Position numbers and translations under genes: made by a program
NCBI RefSeq assembly: GCF_012844225.1
Contig: NZ_JABAGQ010000007.1
Span: 62,001-126,000, forward strand
Source: Rhodococcus sp. 105337
GTDB taxonomy: Bacteria; Actinomycetota; Actinomycetes; Mycobacteriales; Mycobacteriaceae
Length of the DNA: 64,000 nt
Direction of reading: 5' to 3'
The notes under the pieces: model-generated
Seen by the model: the letters and a program-made list of their open reading frames with translations, nothing else
Databases searched by the model: none
What the model was told of the DNA's origin: nothing
Shown here: piece by piece, positions 37,874 to 46,500 of the stretch
Layout of the letters: each line of letters starts with the position of its first letter
Position numbering within the stretch: the first letter of the stretch is position 1

Positions 37874-37908
37874 GAAGACCCCGCACCGATATTCGGTGCG
37901 GGGTCTTC
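37874..37908. terminator. Bidirectional terminator inside the insertion
   Basis: Perfect 15-bp stem GAAGACCCCGCACCG (37874-37888), loop ATATT, complement at 37894-37908, followed by TT and TTC on the plus side. It lies between the 61-residue gene and the convergent 281-residue gene. Confidence 0.8.
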
Positions 37909-37923
37909 TTTTCACGTCTCGAT

Positions 37924-38769
37924 CTAGCGGCTGCTTTCCAGCTCTCCGACATACAGCTCGAGTGAATCCGGTACCACGAAGTAGACCTTCGCGGAACTCT
38001 CGCGCGGCTGCGTGGCCGCGAGCAGTAGTACTGTCTCGGCCCCCGTGGCCTTGTCTCTGCCCAGCGCCGACTCCGGAAGCTCGGAGGGGTTGGCCACCAC
38101 CACATGAACCTTCTGAATATCCACCGACGTCCTCGATCCGACGGGTAGTTCGCGAGTCGAGTTCGCAGCACCAGCCACCGCGGGTTCTGCACCCGAGACG
38201 TCGAAGCTGACGCGATATACCTCTTGGCAGTCCTCACCGTCGGGATGGTTGGGGACGAACTCACAATTCCAGCTCAAATGCAGAGCACTATCTGAACCGG
38301 TATGCATGCTAACCGATTGGTTGCCGACCGGGAAGCTGGAGTCGGTGAACGCGTACTTCGTGTTCTTCGGCAGTCTCTGCTCGTTGGCGCCGTACCCGAT
38401 GGACTCGGCCGCCTCGGTCAAATCGAGACTGCCGGTGATCCTGATGCGCTGTGGCGGGGTAACGGCCTCATTGGTCTTCTTGTCGAGCCACCCGTCCCCG
38501 AACTCTGCACTCAAAAGGTTCGGAACAAACGCCACCGCCGACGTAGTGGCGGCACCACTTGTGCCAGCAGCAGTCTCACCGGCACTGGCGCTGTCATCGC
38601 CGCTCTTACCCGTCAGTGCTATCACCACGGCCAACACCACCACCGCCACTGCAGACGCGCCACCGATGAGCACCGTCCGCGGGACACTTGACCACAGCCC
38701 CGGCTTCGGGTTGTACGGGGGTTGCGCCGGATCATTGTGGGGATTCGGCGTGTCATTCGGTGTGGTCAT
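37924..38769 (-). CDS. Membrane-anchored extracytoplasmic protein, unknown
   Basis: 281 residues. A Pro/Asn-rich cytoplasmic head (NDTPNPHNDPAQPPYNPKPG) precedes one helix (about 32-54, VLIGGASAVAVVVLAVVIAL). A Ser/Ala/Thr linker follows, then an extracytoplasmic domain of about 200 residues with two cysteines (WNCEFVP, DCQEVYRVSF) that may form a disulfide. No family is recognised. It lies in the inserted segment, downstream of the 139-residue gene on the same strand (114-base AT-rich gap). Codon use resembles the host but is slightly less G+C-biased by eye. Its role in the element is unknown. Confidence 0.65.
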   Translation of the reverse strand: MTTPNDTPNPHNDPAQPPYNPKPGLWSSVPRTVLIGGASAVAVVVLAVVIALTGKSGDDSASAGETAAGTSGAATTSAVAFVPNLLSAEFGDGWLDKKTNEAVTPPQRIRITGSLDLTEAAESIGYGANEQRLPKNTKYAFTDSSFPVGNQSVSMHTGSDSALHLSWNCEFVPNHPDGEDCQEVYRVSFDVSGAEPAVAGAANSTRELPVGSRTSVDIQKVHVVVANPSELPESALGRDKATGAETVLLLAATQPRESSAKVYFVVPDSLELYVGELESSR

Positions 38770-38883
38770 CGACTCGTCTTTCCGTATCTCTCCGAGACGA
38801 CGTCTGCGTTCGGAAGGGTGAACAGTGCAGTTGGTGTGCCTGTACGTGTCCGATACGAAGTATCATCCTCAGTTTTGAAATTA

Positions 38884-39303
38884 CTATGTCACATCAATAA
38901 CAAACTCGTACAACCTGTCCTGGCCCGCAATTGTGACCCAGCCTTTGCTGGCGTCGCTCCTGTCGAGCGTCAAACTGGTGATCTGGGCGTCGTCGGCGAT
39001 GCCATTGCCGCGCAACTGGAATCCCGCAACAGCGACACCTGTTCCCAGGTCGATAGCCACCGCATCGAGGCGGTCAGGCCCGGACCCGGTGGCCTGGCCG
39101 ACCAAGGCGCCGGTGCTGTGTGTCCCTGCCGGATGCTTGGCGCCCGAGGCCTCCGCGACGAGGCTGGTGCCGCCGGCAAACCAGCCGTCGGCCAAAGCCC
39201 GATCGACGACCGCGATCACGGAGGCTCCGCGTCCTGGTCTGAGCCCGTCGGTGACCCCGGCTCGGTGTAGTTGCTCGACCTGTTCGCCACTCAGGCACGC
39301 CAT
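38884..39303 (-). CDS. 139-residue protein, possibly a truncated 3' fragment
   Basis: Starts MACLSGEQVEQLHRAGVTDG and ends DRLYEFVIDVT. The body (VIAVVDRALADGWFAGGTSL, then DLGTGVAVAGFQLRGNGIAD) looks like a beta-rich folded domain. There is no signal or membrane helix. The first ATG sits only about 100 bases from the junction with the GGDEF gene, and its 5' end overlaps that gene's read-through tail by 13 bases. It may therefore be the remnant of a longer protein cut at the junction. No family is recognised. Confidence 0.45.
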   Translation of the reverse strand: MACLSGEQVEQLHRAGVTDGLRPGRGASVIAVVDRALADGWFAGGTSLVAEASGAKHPAGTHSTGALVGQATGSGPDRLDAVAIDLGTGVAVAGFQLRGNGIADDAQITSLTLDRSDASKGWVTIAGQDRLYEFVIDVT

Positions 39304-40493
39304 GTCGGCGAGACCTCCGACAAGGAGCTCAGGTGCCGGCGCCAGCCTCGGCGGGGCGCCGGGGCCGGTCTGCCCCGCGATGACCTGTTGGCTGGCGCCT
39401 CCGGTTGATACTCGAGGATCAAATGGTCGTCGTCGATCGAGGCCCGCAGATCGAGTTCGATGCGGGTCCGTCGCTCGCCTTCGTGGTTCATGTCCTCCGT
39501 GAAGAAGCCGACGCTGTTGCCGCCCTGCACCTTCACCGCCATCATCGCCTGGTCGGCGCGACCGAGCAGCGCCACCGAGGAGATCTCCCCCGGCTCACCG
39601 AGCGCGATGCCGAGACTGACTCCTCGTCCCACCAATTGGCCGTCGAGCGAAACGGATTCGCCCACCACCCGCTGGATCTGCGCTGCTCGCTCCCACGCGT
39701 CGGCCGGTGTGGCCGGACCTGCCAGGACGACGACGAACTCGTCGCCACCGAGCCGGGCCACCACGTCGACCGGGCGGTTGACCTGCATCAGCCGCTCTCC
39801 GATCCTGCACAGGTATGTGTCGGCGGCACGATGCCCGAGGAAATCGTTGAGCGCTTTGAGGCGGTCGAGGTCCAGAAACAGCACCGCCACCGGTCCCGGG
39901 TTCCCGGGTCGCAGCCGTTCGTCGAGGTATTCGAGCAACGCCCGTCGACTGGCCAGACCCGTCAACGAGTCGTGATAAGCGGCGTACCGTAGTTCTCCCT
40001 CAGCCCGAACACGTGCTTGCACCTGCGCGAACAAGGCCGCGATGAGGCGAAGCGACTCCATCTCGTCTTCGGTCCAGGCGCGGTCCCGCTCCCCCACCAG
40101 ACCAAGGGTTCCGGTGGTGATGTCTCCCCAGAGCAGTGGCACCGCGGCAATCGATTGTCCCGGCGCCGCCAACACCCGGGGATCCTTCGAGTTTTCGGAG
40201 TCGGCCATGATCGGACCCGCATCGCGGAACTGCAGGACCGCGGAAGAGTCCGGACCGGGGCTGTGCGCTTGCGGGGGCCATTCGGCGACGAGCACGGTGG
40301 CCGCGAGGTCGTGATCGTTGTACCTGAGGTAGCAGGCGTCGACCTCGAAGTGGTCGGCGAGGAGCTCGAGAACCCGGTCGAACACTTCGCGGTGCGTGGC
40401 CACGTCGGCCGGCATGAGAAGTGCCGCCACCCGGGTGACCAGGCTTTCGAGAGTCGAGGACGAGCGGACCACGCCTTCTCCCTTCGATCGCAC
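39291..40493 (-). CDS. GAF-GGDEF protein truncated inside its EAL domain
   Basis: GTG start at 40493. The GAF domain is at about 20-160 (VDACYLRYNDHDLAATVLVA). The GGDEF domain is at about 170-335 with an intact active site RLGGDEF near 248 and an inhibitory RxxD site (RPVD) exactly five residues before it. The EAL domain begins (RIELDLRASIDDDHLILEYQ) but after Pro the sequence runs into unrelated residues and stops. The rest of the EAL domain lies 2 kb away. As it stands it could still synthesise cyclic di-GMP, with the linked phosphodiesterase lost. Expression after truncation is unknown. Confidence 0.82.
   Translation of the reverse strand: MRSKGEGVVRSSSTLESLVTRVAALLMPADVATHREVFDRVLELLADHFEVDACYLRYNDHDLAATVLVAEWPPQAHSPGPDSSAVLQFRDAGPIMADSENSKDPRVLAAPGQSIAAVPLLWGDITTGTLGLVGERDRAWTEDEMESLRLIAALFAQVQARVRAEGELRYAAYHDSLTGLASRRALLEYLDERLRPGNPGPVAVLFLDLDRLKALNDFLGHRAADTYLCRIGERLMQVNRPVDVVARLGGDEFVVVLAGPATPADAWERAAQIQRVVGESVSLDGQLVGRGVSLGIALGEPGEISSVALLGRADQAMMAVKVQGGNSVGFFTEDMNHEGERRTRIELDLRASIDDDHLILEYQPEAPANRSSRGRPAPAPRRGWRRHLSSLSEVSPTWRA
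39338..39399. repeat. Inverted repeat beside the insertion junction
   Basis: GGCGCCAGCC at 39338-39347 and its exact complement GGCTGGCGCC at 39390-39399, 42 bases apart, ending two bases from the inferred right junction. It could be a hairpin end of the inserted element or a chance G+C-rich repeat. No copy is seen at the left junction. Confidence 0.45.
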
Positions 40494-40540
40494 TCACGCA
40501 TGAGCTCACAGTGCCGTATCGACAAGCGGGCGAAGGCCCT

Positions 40541-40966
40541 TCATTCCAGGGAAATATACAGTTCCATTTCGCCGGCCGCGGGAAGATATGCGACCTCCTC
40601 GCGGAATGCCCGTGCGATGTCGCCCTCCTTTTCGGCGATATCCACCTGGGTCCACACGTCTTCCCACGGATCCGTGCTCGACCCGTCCGGCGTGAAGCGT
40701 GCGGCGTACTTGTCGGTCACGCGGATCAGCGAGTCACCCACCGCGAGACTGCCGATGTCGTCGCAGCGATATCCGGCCACCACCGTCCATCCGACCTCCG
40801 GGTGGGAGACGTAGACGACGGTGACGTCGCGTAGACCTCGTTCGCGGAACCGCTCCAGGGTGAAGGCCAGCAGATCGTCGCCGGGACGACCGGACCCCGG
40901 CTCGATCCCGGGCACCACCAGACCACCGACCGCGTATCCGGGCACCTTGACGATGGTGAAGGTCAT
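40541..40966 (-). CDS. GyrI-like effector-binding-domain protein B
   Basis: 141 residues from ATG 40966, overlapping the upstream paralogue's stop by four bases (ATGA). The fold signature of the AraC-effector/GyrI-like superfamily is visible in the duplicated strand-helix pattern: TFTIVKVPGYAVGGLVVPG at the start, GWTVVAGYRC in the middle and GEMELYISLE at the end. No DNA-binding domain is attached. Stand-alone members bind small amphipathic molecules or inhibit partners. It is the second gene of a coupled pair of diverged copies. Confidence 0.65.
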   Translation of the reverse strand: MTFTIVKVPGYAVGGLVVPGIEPGSGRPGDDLLAFTLERFRERGLRDVTVVYVSHPEVGWTVVAGYRCDDIGSLAVGDSLIRVTDKYAARFTPDGSSTDPWEDVWTQVDIAEKEGDIARAFREEVAYLPAAGEMELYISLE

Positions 40967-41427
40967 TGCTGCGCAACCGATGTGGAATCCTCGATCGATA
41001 TGTACAGCTCGATGCGATAGGCGTGTGGGTAGCACTCGAAATCGCCTGTGAACGCTCGCACGATGTCGCCGCGCCCCTCAGCCCTCCAGATCTGCCGCCA
41101 CAGTTCACTGAACACGTCGGGAAAGTGACTCCCCACCGCGGAGAACTTCGCATACAGACCGGACGGGAGCCTGGACACGACATGCCCGGGCCGGACCTCT
41201 TCGAGCGTCCGGCAGCAGTACCCCACCGTTTGGGTGTAGTACGAACCGATGTCTTCCGCGTGATCGGTGTAGGTCGACGCCAGGGGCCCGCCGGCGTCCT
41301 GCTTCAACACTGCGGACCAGGCGCGCTCGAGGTGTGGGTCTCTCAGTTTTCCCAACGCGCGGCGCGGACTCCGCACCGGCAAGCCTGCTACCAAAGTTTC
41401 TTCACGCTCGACAATGCAGAACGCCAT
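40963..41427 (-). CDS. GyrI-like effector-binding-domain protein A
   Basis: 154 residues from ATG 41427 (MAFCIVEREETLVAGLPVRS). The end, YRIELYISIEDS, and the central GYCCRTLEEVRPGHVVSRLP match the layout of the downstream gene, so the two are a tandem duplicate that has diverged strongly. It belongs to the effector-binding superfamily known from the C-terminus of BmrR/Rob and from integron-associated Cass2, which bind cationic drugs. The helix-turn-helix is absent. A conspicuously AT-rich stretch upstream probably carries its promoter. Confidence 0.65.
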   Translation of the reverse strand: MAFCIVEREETLVAGLPVRSPRRALGKLRDPHLERAWSAVLKQDAGGPLASTYTDHAEDIGSYYTQTVGYCCRTLEEVRPGHVVSRLPSGLYAKFSAVGSHFPDVFSELWRQIWRAEGRGDIVRAFTGDFECYPHAYRIELYISIEDSTSVAQQ

Positions 41428-41739
41428 CGGGCAATCCCCCTCCAAGCCACTTACGTAGGCACCCACCCCGCGCTTGCCCGACCCGCACGCGTAATGGGAA
41501 TTGCTTCGAGACTAAAGGCAACACCCACACCTTTCACGATAGCCATAAACAAACCTATGGTATGTTTTAGCTAGGTTTCAATCTTCCGGTCATTAATTCA
41601 TCGCCACACACGTTATGCAGGTCGGCGCTGACGCAAAACGAGGAGGACGAAGTCCCATGGAAGAACCCCCGGCGCCCGCCCGGAGCAGGCATGCCCCGGT
41701 GCCGTCGGGCGCCGACCCCCGCTGGGCCGGACTCGCGCG
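41428..41739. other. AT-rich intergenic region with dyad
   Basis: 312 bases without a supported gene. The part from about 41510 to 41640 is far more AT-rich than the window. It contains a perfect inverted repeat AAACCTA (41551-41557) and TAGGTTT (41572-41578), with TATGTT between. This looks like a promoter/operator for the effector-binding pair or the divergent methyltransferase-like gene, or a transferred fragment. Confidence 0.4.
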
Positions 41740-42846
41740 GTGACGGGGTGCCGCGCATGCGGTCATCCGGATCTCGATCCCGCCCTCGACCTCGGCCGCG
41801 TGCCACTGCCCGGCCGATTCCCCGTTCGGGAGACTCCCGTTCGCTCCGACGAAGTGCGCAGCCGCCTGGCGATGCTGCTCTGCCGCGCGTGCGGGCTTGC
41901 CCAACTGGGCTGTGACGCCGGTCCGGACACACACCGCACTGCGGTCGCACCCGAATACCGCAACGTCGACCACGCTGTCCGGATCATCCGCAAGGCGGGC
42001 CTGCTCTCCGGGGGGACCATCTCCGAATTCGGATCACCGAAAGGCGAGCGATGGCTTCCACGCTTGCAGCCCTTCGGTTTTCGATCTCCCCGACACGGTG
42101 AGCCCGCGTCGGTCGTGGTGGACTCCTTCGCCCTCGAGCGAGAACTCGATCAGCGCCGCGCTCTCCGGGAGCGGGCGGCTGCGCTGACTCCCGACGGCAC
42201 ACTTCTCCTGGAATTCCGTTCCCTGTCCGCGGTCATCGCCCAACGGCGCTGGGATGCCCTGCAGTACGGACGTTTCGTGTACTACACGGTGACGACACTG
42301 CGTCGCGCCCTCGAGGATGCAGGACTGCTTCTCTGGAACGCGTGGCCGATCGGACCCACCGCGGACGTGATACTCGCGGCAGCGGTCTGCGAGGGCACCC
42401 TGTACCCGGAACCGTTCGTCCGCCGGCGACTCGCCGCCGAACGCGAGGAGGGCATCACCACCGTTCGTACGGTTCGAGTGCTCCAAGCCGCCGCCGACCG
42501 TGACGCTGCCGCACTCCACAGCTGGCTCCGGCAGATGGCCCTCCGGCATCGAACCGTAACAGCCTATGGAGCAACGGCTTCGACCGTCACTTTGTTCGCG
42601 CGCGCCCACGTGAGCAGGACCCTCGTCTCCGCCGTCGCCGACGGCACACCGGGCCACCACGGCCGCCGGATGCCCGGCACCGACGTACCCATCGTGGCGC
42701 CCGATCTGATGGTGTCTGCGGCACCCGACCACATACTGGTGACGGCGCCGCGGGAGCTGGCCGAATTGCGCTCGCGCTACCCGGAACTCGGCGACAGGTG
42801 GACGTTGCCGCCCCGCGGGACGGACGAGTTGCGCCGGGACCGTTGA
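41740..42846 (+). CDS. Sugar C-methyltransferase-like protein with eroded SAM motif
   Basis: 368 residues from GTG 41740. The N-terminal zinc site CRACGHPDLDPALDLG is followed by CRACGLAQLG. The central segment has TPDGTLLLEFRS and YGRFVYYTVTTLRRALEDAG. The C-terminal domain has VTAYGATASTVTLF and PDHILVTAPRELAEL. This is the three-part layout of NDP-sugar C-methyltransferases (TylCIII type). In those the SAM loop reads like EIGSNDG; here it is EFGSPKGERW, and the usual His-rich segment is replaced. It may be inactive or changed in function. With the sugar-transferase remnant nearby, it hints at a former polysaccharide locus. Confidence 0.65.
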   Translation: MTGCRACGHPDLDPALDLGRVPLPGRFPVRETPVRSDEVRSRLAMLLCRACGLAQLGCDAGPDTHRTAVAPEYRNVDHAVRIIRKAGLLSGGTISEFGSPKGERWLPRLQPFGFRSPRHGEPASVVVDSFALERELDQRRALRERAAALTPDGTLLLEFRSLSAVIAQRRWDALQYGRFVYYTVTTLRRALEDAGLLLWNAWPIGPTADVILAAAVCEGTLYPEPFVRRRLAAEREEGITTVRTVRVLQAAADRDAAALHSWLRQMALRHRTVTAYGATASTVTLFARAHVSRTLVSAVADGTPGHHGRRMPGTDVPIVAPDLMVSAAPDHILVTAPRELAELRSRYPELGDRWTLPPRGTDELRRDR

Positions 42847-42865
42847 GAACTCGCCGGGACGCCGG

Positions 42866-43522
42866 TCAGCCTCTCCAGTGACGCTTCCATGTTTCGGCGT
42901 CGTGCGGCCCGGCTCCCGCCGACCGCTCGGCCGTCCGGATCGCATCGGCGAACCGCAGCACGACGCCTCGCAACGCCGCCTCGGTGTCACCCGAATCGTC
43001 GATCCGGACCGTTCTCAGCTCGTCGGGTATCAGCTCGTCGGGGAATCCGGCGCGTCGCGCGCGTTCGAGCACCTTGTCGACCAGCGCCAGGCTCGGCTGT
43101 GCCATGGCGATCCCGTCGAGGCACGACTCGCGGGCCTTCTCAGCTCTCTTCGCGACCTCCCACGCGGCTTCCTGCTCCGCGACATCCAGCGGCCCGGTAT
43201 GGCCGTTGGACAAGTGAGGGCTGCGCGCCGCGAGCTTGGCAACGAGCGTCGCGGCGACGTCGTCGACTGTGAAAGCTCCGGACTCCTCGGCGATCCGTGA
43301 ATGGAAGAGCACCTGCAGCAGCAGGTCGCCGAGTTCCTCCCGTAGGGAATCCGGGTCACCGGACTCGATCGCGTCGAGCACCTCGTAGGTCTCTTCGACG
43401 AGATACCGGCGCAGCGACTCGTGGGTCTGGGTGACCTCCCATCCCCCGAACGCCCACAGCCGGTCCATCACCTCCGCTGCTTCGCGCAGCATGTCACCCG
43501 GCCCGGTCATCTCCGTACTCAC
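42866..43522 (-). CDS. mazG: MazG-type nucleoside triphosphate pyrophosphohydrolase
   Basis: 218 residues from GTG 43522, overlapping the mfd stop by four bases (GTGA at 43519-43522). The all-alpha NTP-PPase core is intact: [20 protein letters not shown] and [15 protein letters not shown] give the metal-binding E-E-x-x-E and E-x-x-D pattern. It hydrolyses (d)NTPs, including damaged ones, to the monophosphate. It is clearly shorter than the roughly 325-residue M. tuberculosis MazG I remember, lacking that protein's N-terminal extension and long basic tail. It is coupled to mfd, which links it to DNA repair or pool cleansing. Confidence 0.9.
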   Translation of the reverse strand: MSTEMTGPGDMLREAAEVMDRLWAFGGWEVTQTHESLRRYLVEETYEVLDAIESGDPDSLREELGDLLLQVLFHSRIAEESGAFTVDDVAATLVAKLAARSPHLSNGHTGPLDVAEQEAAWEVAKRAEKARESCLDGIAMAQPSLALVDKVLERARRAGFPDELIPDELRTVRIDDSGDTEAALRGVVLRFADAIRTAERSAGAGPHDAETWKRHWRG

Positions 43523-46500
43523 ACGCCCACCGATACCGGGGCGCTGATGTCCACCGAGCCCTGGGGCTTTCCGTCCATCGCGAGGAGGAAGTCCGCGATG
43601 AACTGGAGCAGTTCGACGTCGCGGACACGATCCGAACCGATACCGCCCGTGCGCGGGATCGGCAACTGCACGGTGCCGCTCGTCGGCCGGTACTGCGCGG
43701 ACGGGTACAGCCGCTTGAGCCGCATCTGCTTCGAGTCCGGCAATTCGAGCGAACCGATCTTGAGTTGCGAGCCGACCACGGTGACCTCGTCGAGGCCGTA
43801 CTCCCGGCACAGCAGGCGCAGCTTCGCGACCGACACGAGCCTCCGGACCTCCTCCGGCATCGGGCCGTACCGATCGACGAGTTCGTCGATGACCGTGTCG
43901 ATGGCGTTGTCGTCGTTCGCGGCAGCGAGTTTCCGGTATGCCTCGAGACGGAGCCGGTCGGAGGTGACGTAATCGGACGGGATGTGCGCGTCGACGGGCA
44001 GGTCGATGCGTACCTCCTTGGGCGCTTCGTCCGTCGAGATCGGGCGGCCGTCGGCAGCAGCGCGGAATGCCTCGACAGCCTCACCCACCAGCCGCACGTA
44101 GAGATCGAATCCGACCCCCGCGACATGACCCGATTGTTCGGCGCCGAGCACATTGCCCGCGCCGCGGATTTCGAGGTCCTTCATCGCCACGGCCATGCCC
44201 GCACCGAGATCGGAGTTCTGGGAGATCGTCGCGAGCCGGTCGTACGCAGTCTCCGTGAGCGGCTTCTCCTGCGGATAGAGGAAATACGCGTACCCACGTT
44301 CGCGCGACCGCCCGACACGACCGCGCAACTGGTGCAGCTGCGACAGCCCGAGCGAATCCGCTCGCTCGACGATGAGTGTGTTGGCGTTCGGGATGTCCAG
44401 GCCCGTCTCGACGATCGTCGTGCACACGAGTACGTCGAAGTCACGTTCCCAGAAGCCCTGCACGGTCTTTTCCAGAGTGTCCTCGTTCATCTGCCCGTGC
44501 GCGACCGCCACGCGCGCCTCGGGGACGAGATCGCGGATCTTCTTGGCGGCCTTGTCGATCGAGCTGACGCGGTTGTGGACGTAGAACACCTGGCCGTCGC
44601 GCAGCAGTTCGCGCCGGATCGCAGCGGCCACCTGCTTGTCGTTATAGCCGCCCACGTAGGTCAGAATCGGGTGCCGTTCCTCCGGCGGAGTGAGGATCGT
44701 CGACATCTCGCGGATGCCGGCCATGCTCATCTCGAGCGTGCGCGGAATCGGCGTGGCGGACATGGTCAGGACGTCGACGTGGGTGCGCAGCGCCTTGATG
44801 TGCTCCTTGTGCTCGACGCCGAACCGCTGTTCCTCGTCGACCACGACGAGGCCGAGGTCCTTCCAGCGGATACCCGTCTGCAGCAAGCGATGTGTGCCGA
44901 CGACGATGTCGACGGTGCCGTCCTCCATGCCCGCGAGGGTCTCGCGGGATTCGGCGGCGTCGGTGAACCGGCTCAGCCCCTTCACCACGACCGGGAAGGC
45001 CGCCATCCGTTCGGTGAAGGTCTGCAGATGCTGCTGGGCAAGCAGGGTCGTCGGCACGAGCACCGCGACCTGCTTGCCGTCCTGGACGGCCTTGAACGCA
45101 GCCCGGACCGCTATTTCGGTCTTGCCGTACCCCACGTCGCCGATGACCACCCGGTCCATCGGTACGGGCTTCTCCATGTCGCTTTTGACCTCGGAGATCA
45201 CCGTGAGCTGATCCTGGGTCTCGGTGAAGGGGAACGCGTCCTCCATCTCCTTCTGCCAGGGAGTGTCCGGGCCGAAGGCGTGGCCGGGCGAGGCCTGCCG
45301 TGCCGCGTACAACCGCACCAGCTCACCCGCGATCTCACGGACAGCCTTGCGCGCCTTACGTTTCGTGTTCGCCCAGTCCGAGCCACCGAGCTTGCTGATC
45401 GACGGGAGTTCCCCGCCCACATAGCGCGAGAGCTGATCGAGCGATTCCATCGGCACGAAAAGGCGGTCGCCCGGCTGGCCACGCTTGCTCGGCGCGTACT
45501 CGATCACCAGGTACTCGCGACGGGCTCCGCCGATGGTGCGTTCGACCATCTCGACGAACCGGCCGATGCCGTGCTGGTCGTGGACCACGTAGTCGCCCGC
45601 GGTCAGCGCCAGAGGATCGACCTGGTTGCGGCGCTTGACCGGCGTCTTACGCGCCTCCGTCACCACCCGGTTGCCGGTGAGGTCGGCCTCGGTCACGAGG
45701 ACCAGTCCCGGCACCACGTTGTCGCCGTTGCCGGTGAGGACGAGACCCTCGTGCAGCGCACCGCGGAGGACGCCGACCTGTCCCCGCACCGGTTCCGCGC
45801 CGGGTTCGAGTTCGGCCGCGGGGACCTCGTTCTCCTTCAGCCGCTCGAGCACGCGTTGACCCGTGCCGGTGCCGGCCACCACGATCGCGGCACGTCCGCC
45901 GGTGGTGACGTGGGCGCGCAGGTTCGCGAACAGCATCGACAGCAGTTCCTCGGAACCGCGGATCTCGGGTGCCGACTGCACCGCGAGGACGGTCTCGGTA
46001 TCCGCACCCGACTCGAGCTGGCTCAGCGACCACCACGGTGTGCCCTGGGCCTGCGCAGCTTCGCGCACCTGTCGCAGCGACCTGTATGCCGACGCCGCGA
46101 GGTCGAGTGTGTTCCCGTCGACCCCGTTGATGTTCGACGTGTCCAGCGGCGCGGCCCCGCCGATCGACGCAGCGGTCCACGACGCCTCGAGGAATTCCTG
46201 GCCGGTGCGCACCAGGTCGGTTGCGCGGGTGCGCACCTTCTCCGGATCGCACAGCAGGACGTGGGTGCCGCGCGGGACGACGTCGGTGAGCAGCTGGAGT
46301 TCTCCCGGCTGCAGCACGGGCAGCAGCGCTTCCATGCCCTCGACCGGGATTCCGCCGGCCATCTTCTCGAACATCTCGGCGAGCGCGGCGTCGGCCGGGT
46401 TTTCCGCGGCGAGTTTCGCGGCGCGCTCCTTGACCGCGTCGGTGAGCAGGAGCTCCCGGCACGGCGGTGCGATGAGGGTCGTGATCTCCAGTTCGGGGAT

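Larger units (their letters stand above)
37418..39401. mobile_element. About 2 kb insertion of unknown type inside the GGDEF-EAL gene
   Basis: The interval between codons for LILEYQP (ending 39402) and VDLRSG (starting 37417), which adjoin in intact EAL domains. It carries a 61-residue gene, a terminator, and 281- and 139-residue genes, with AT-richer patches at both the left end and around 38830-38900. No transposase, terminal inverted repeat pair or target duplication is visible, so the mechanism is unknown. The insertion is inferred from the broken homology. Confidence 0.6.

Noticed and set aside
37418-39401. The insertion as a classic IS element
   Set aside because: No transposase, no pair of terminal inverted repeats (the right-end 10-bp repeat has no left partner) and no visible target duplication.
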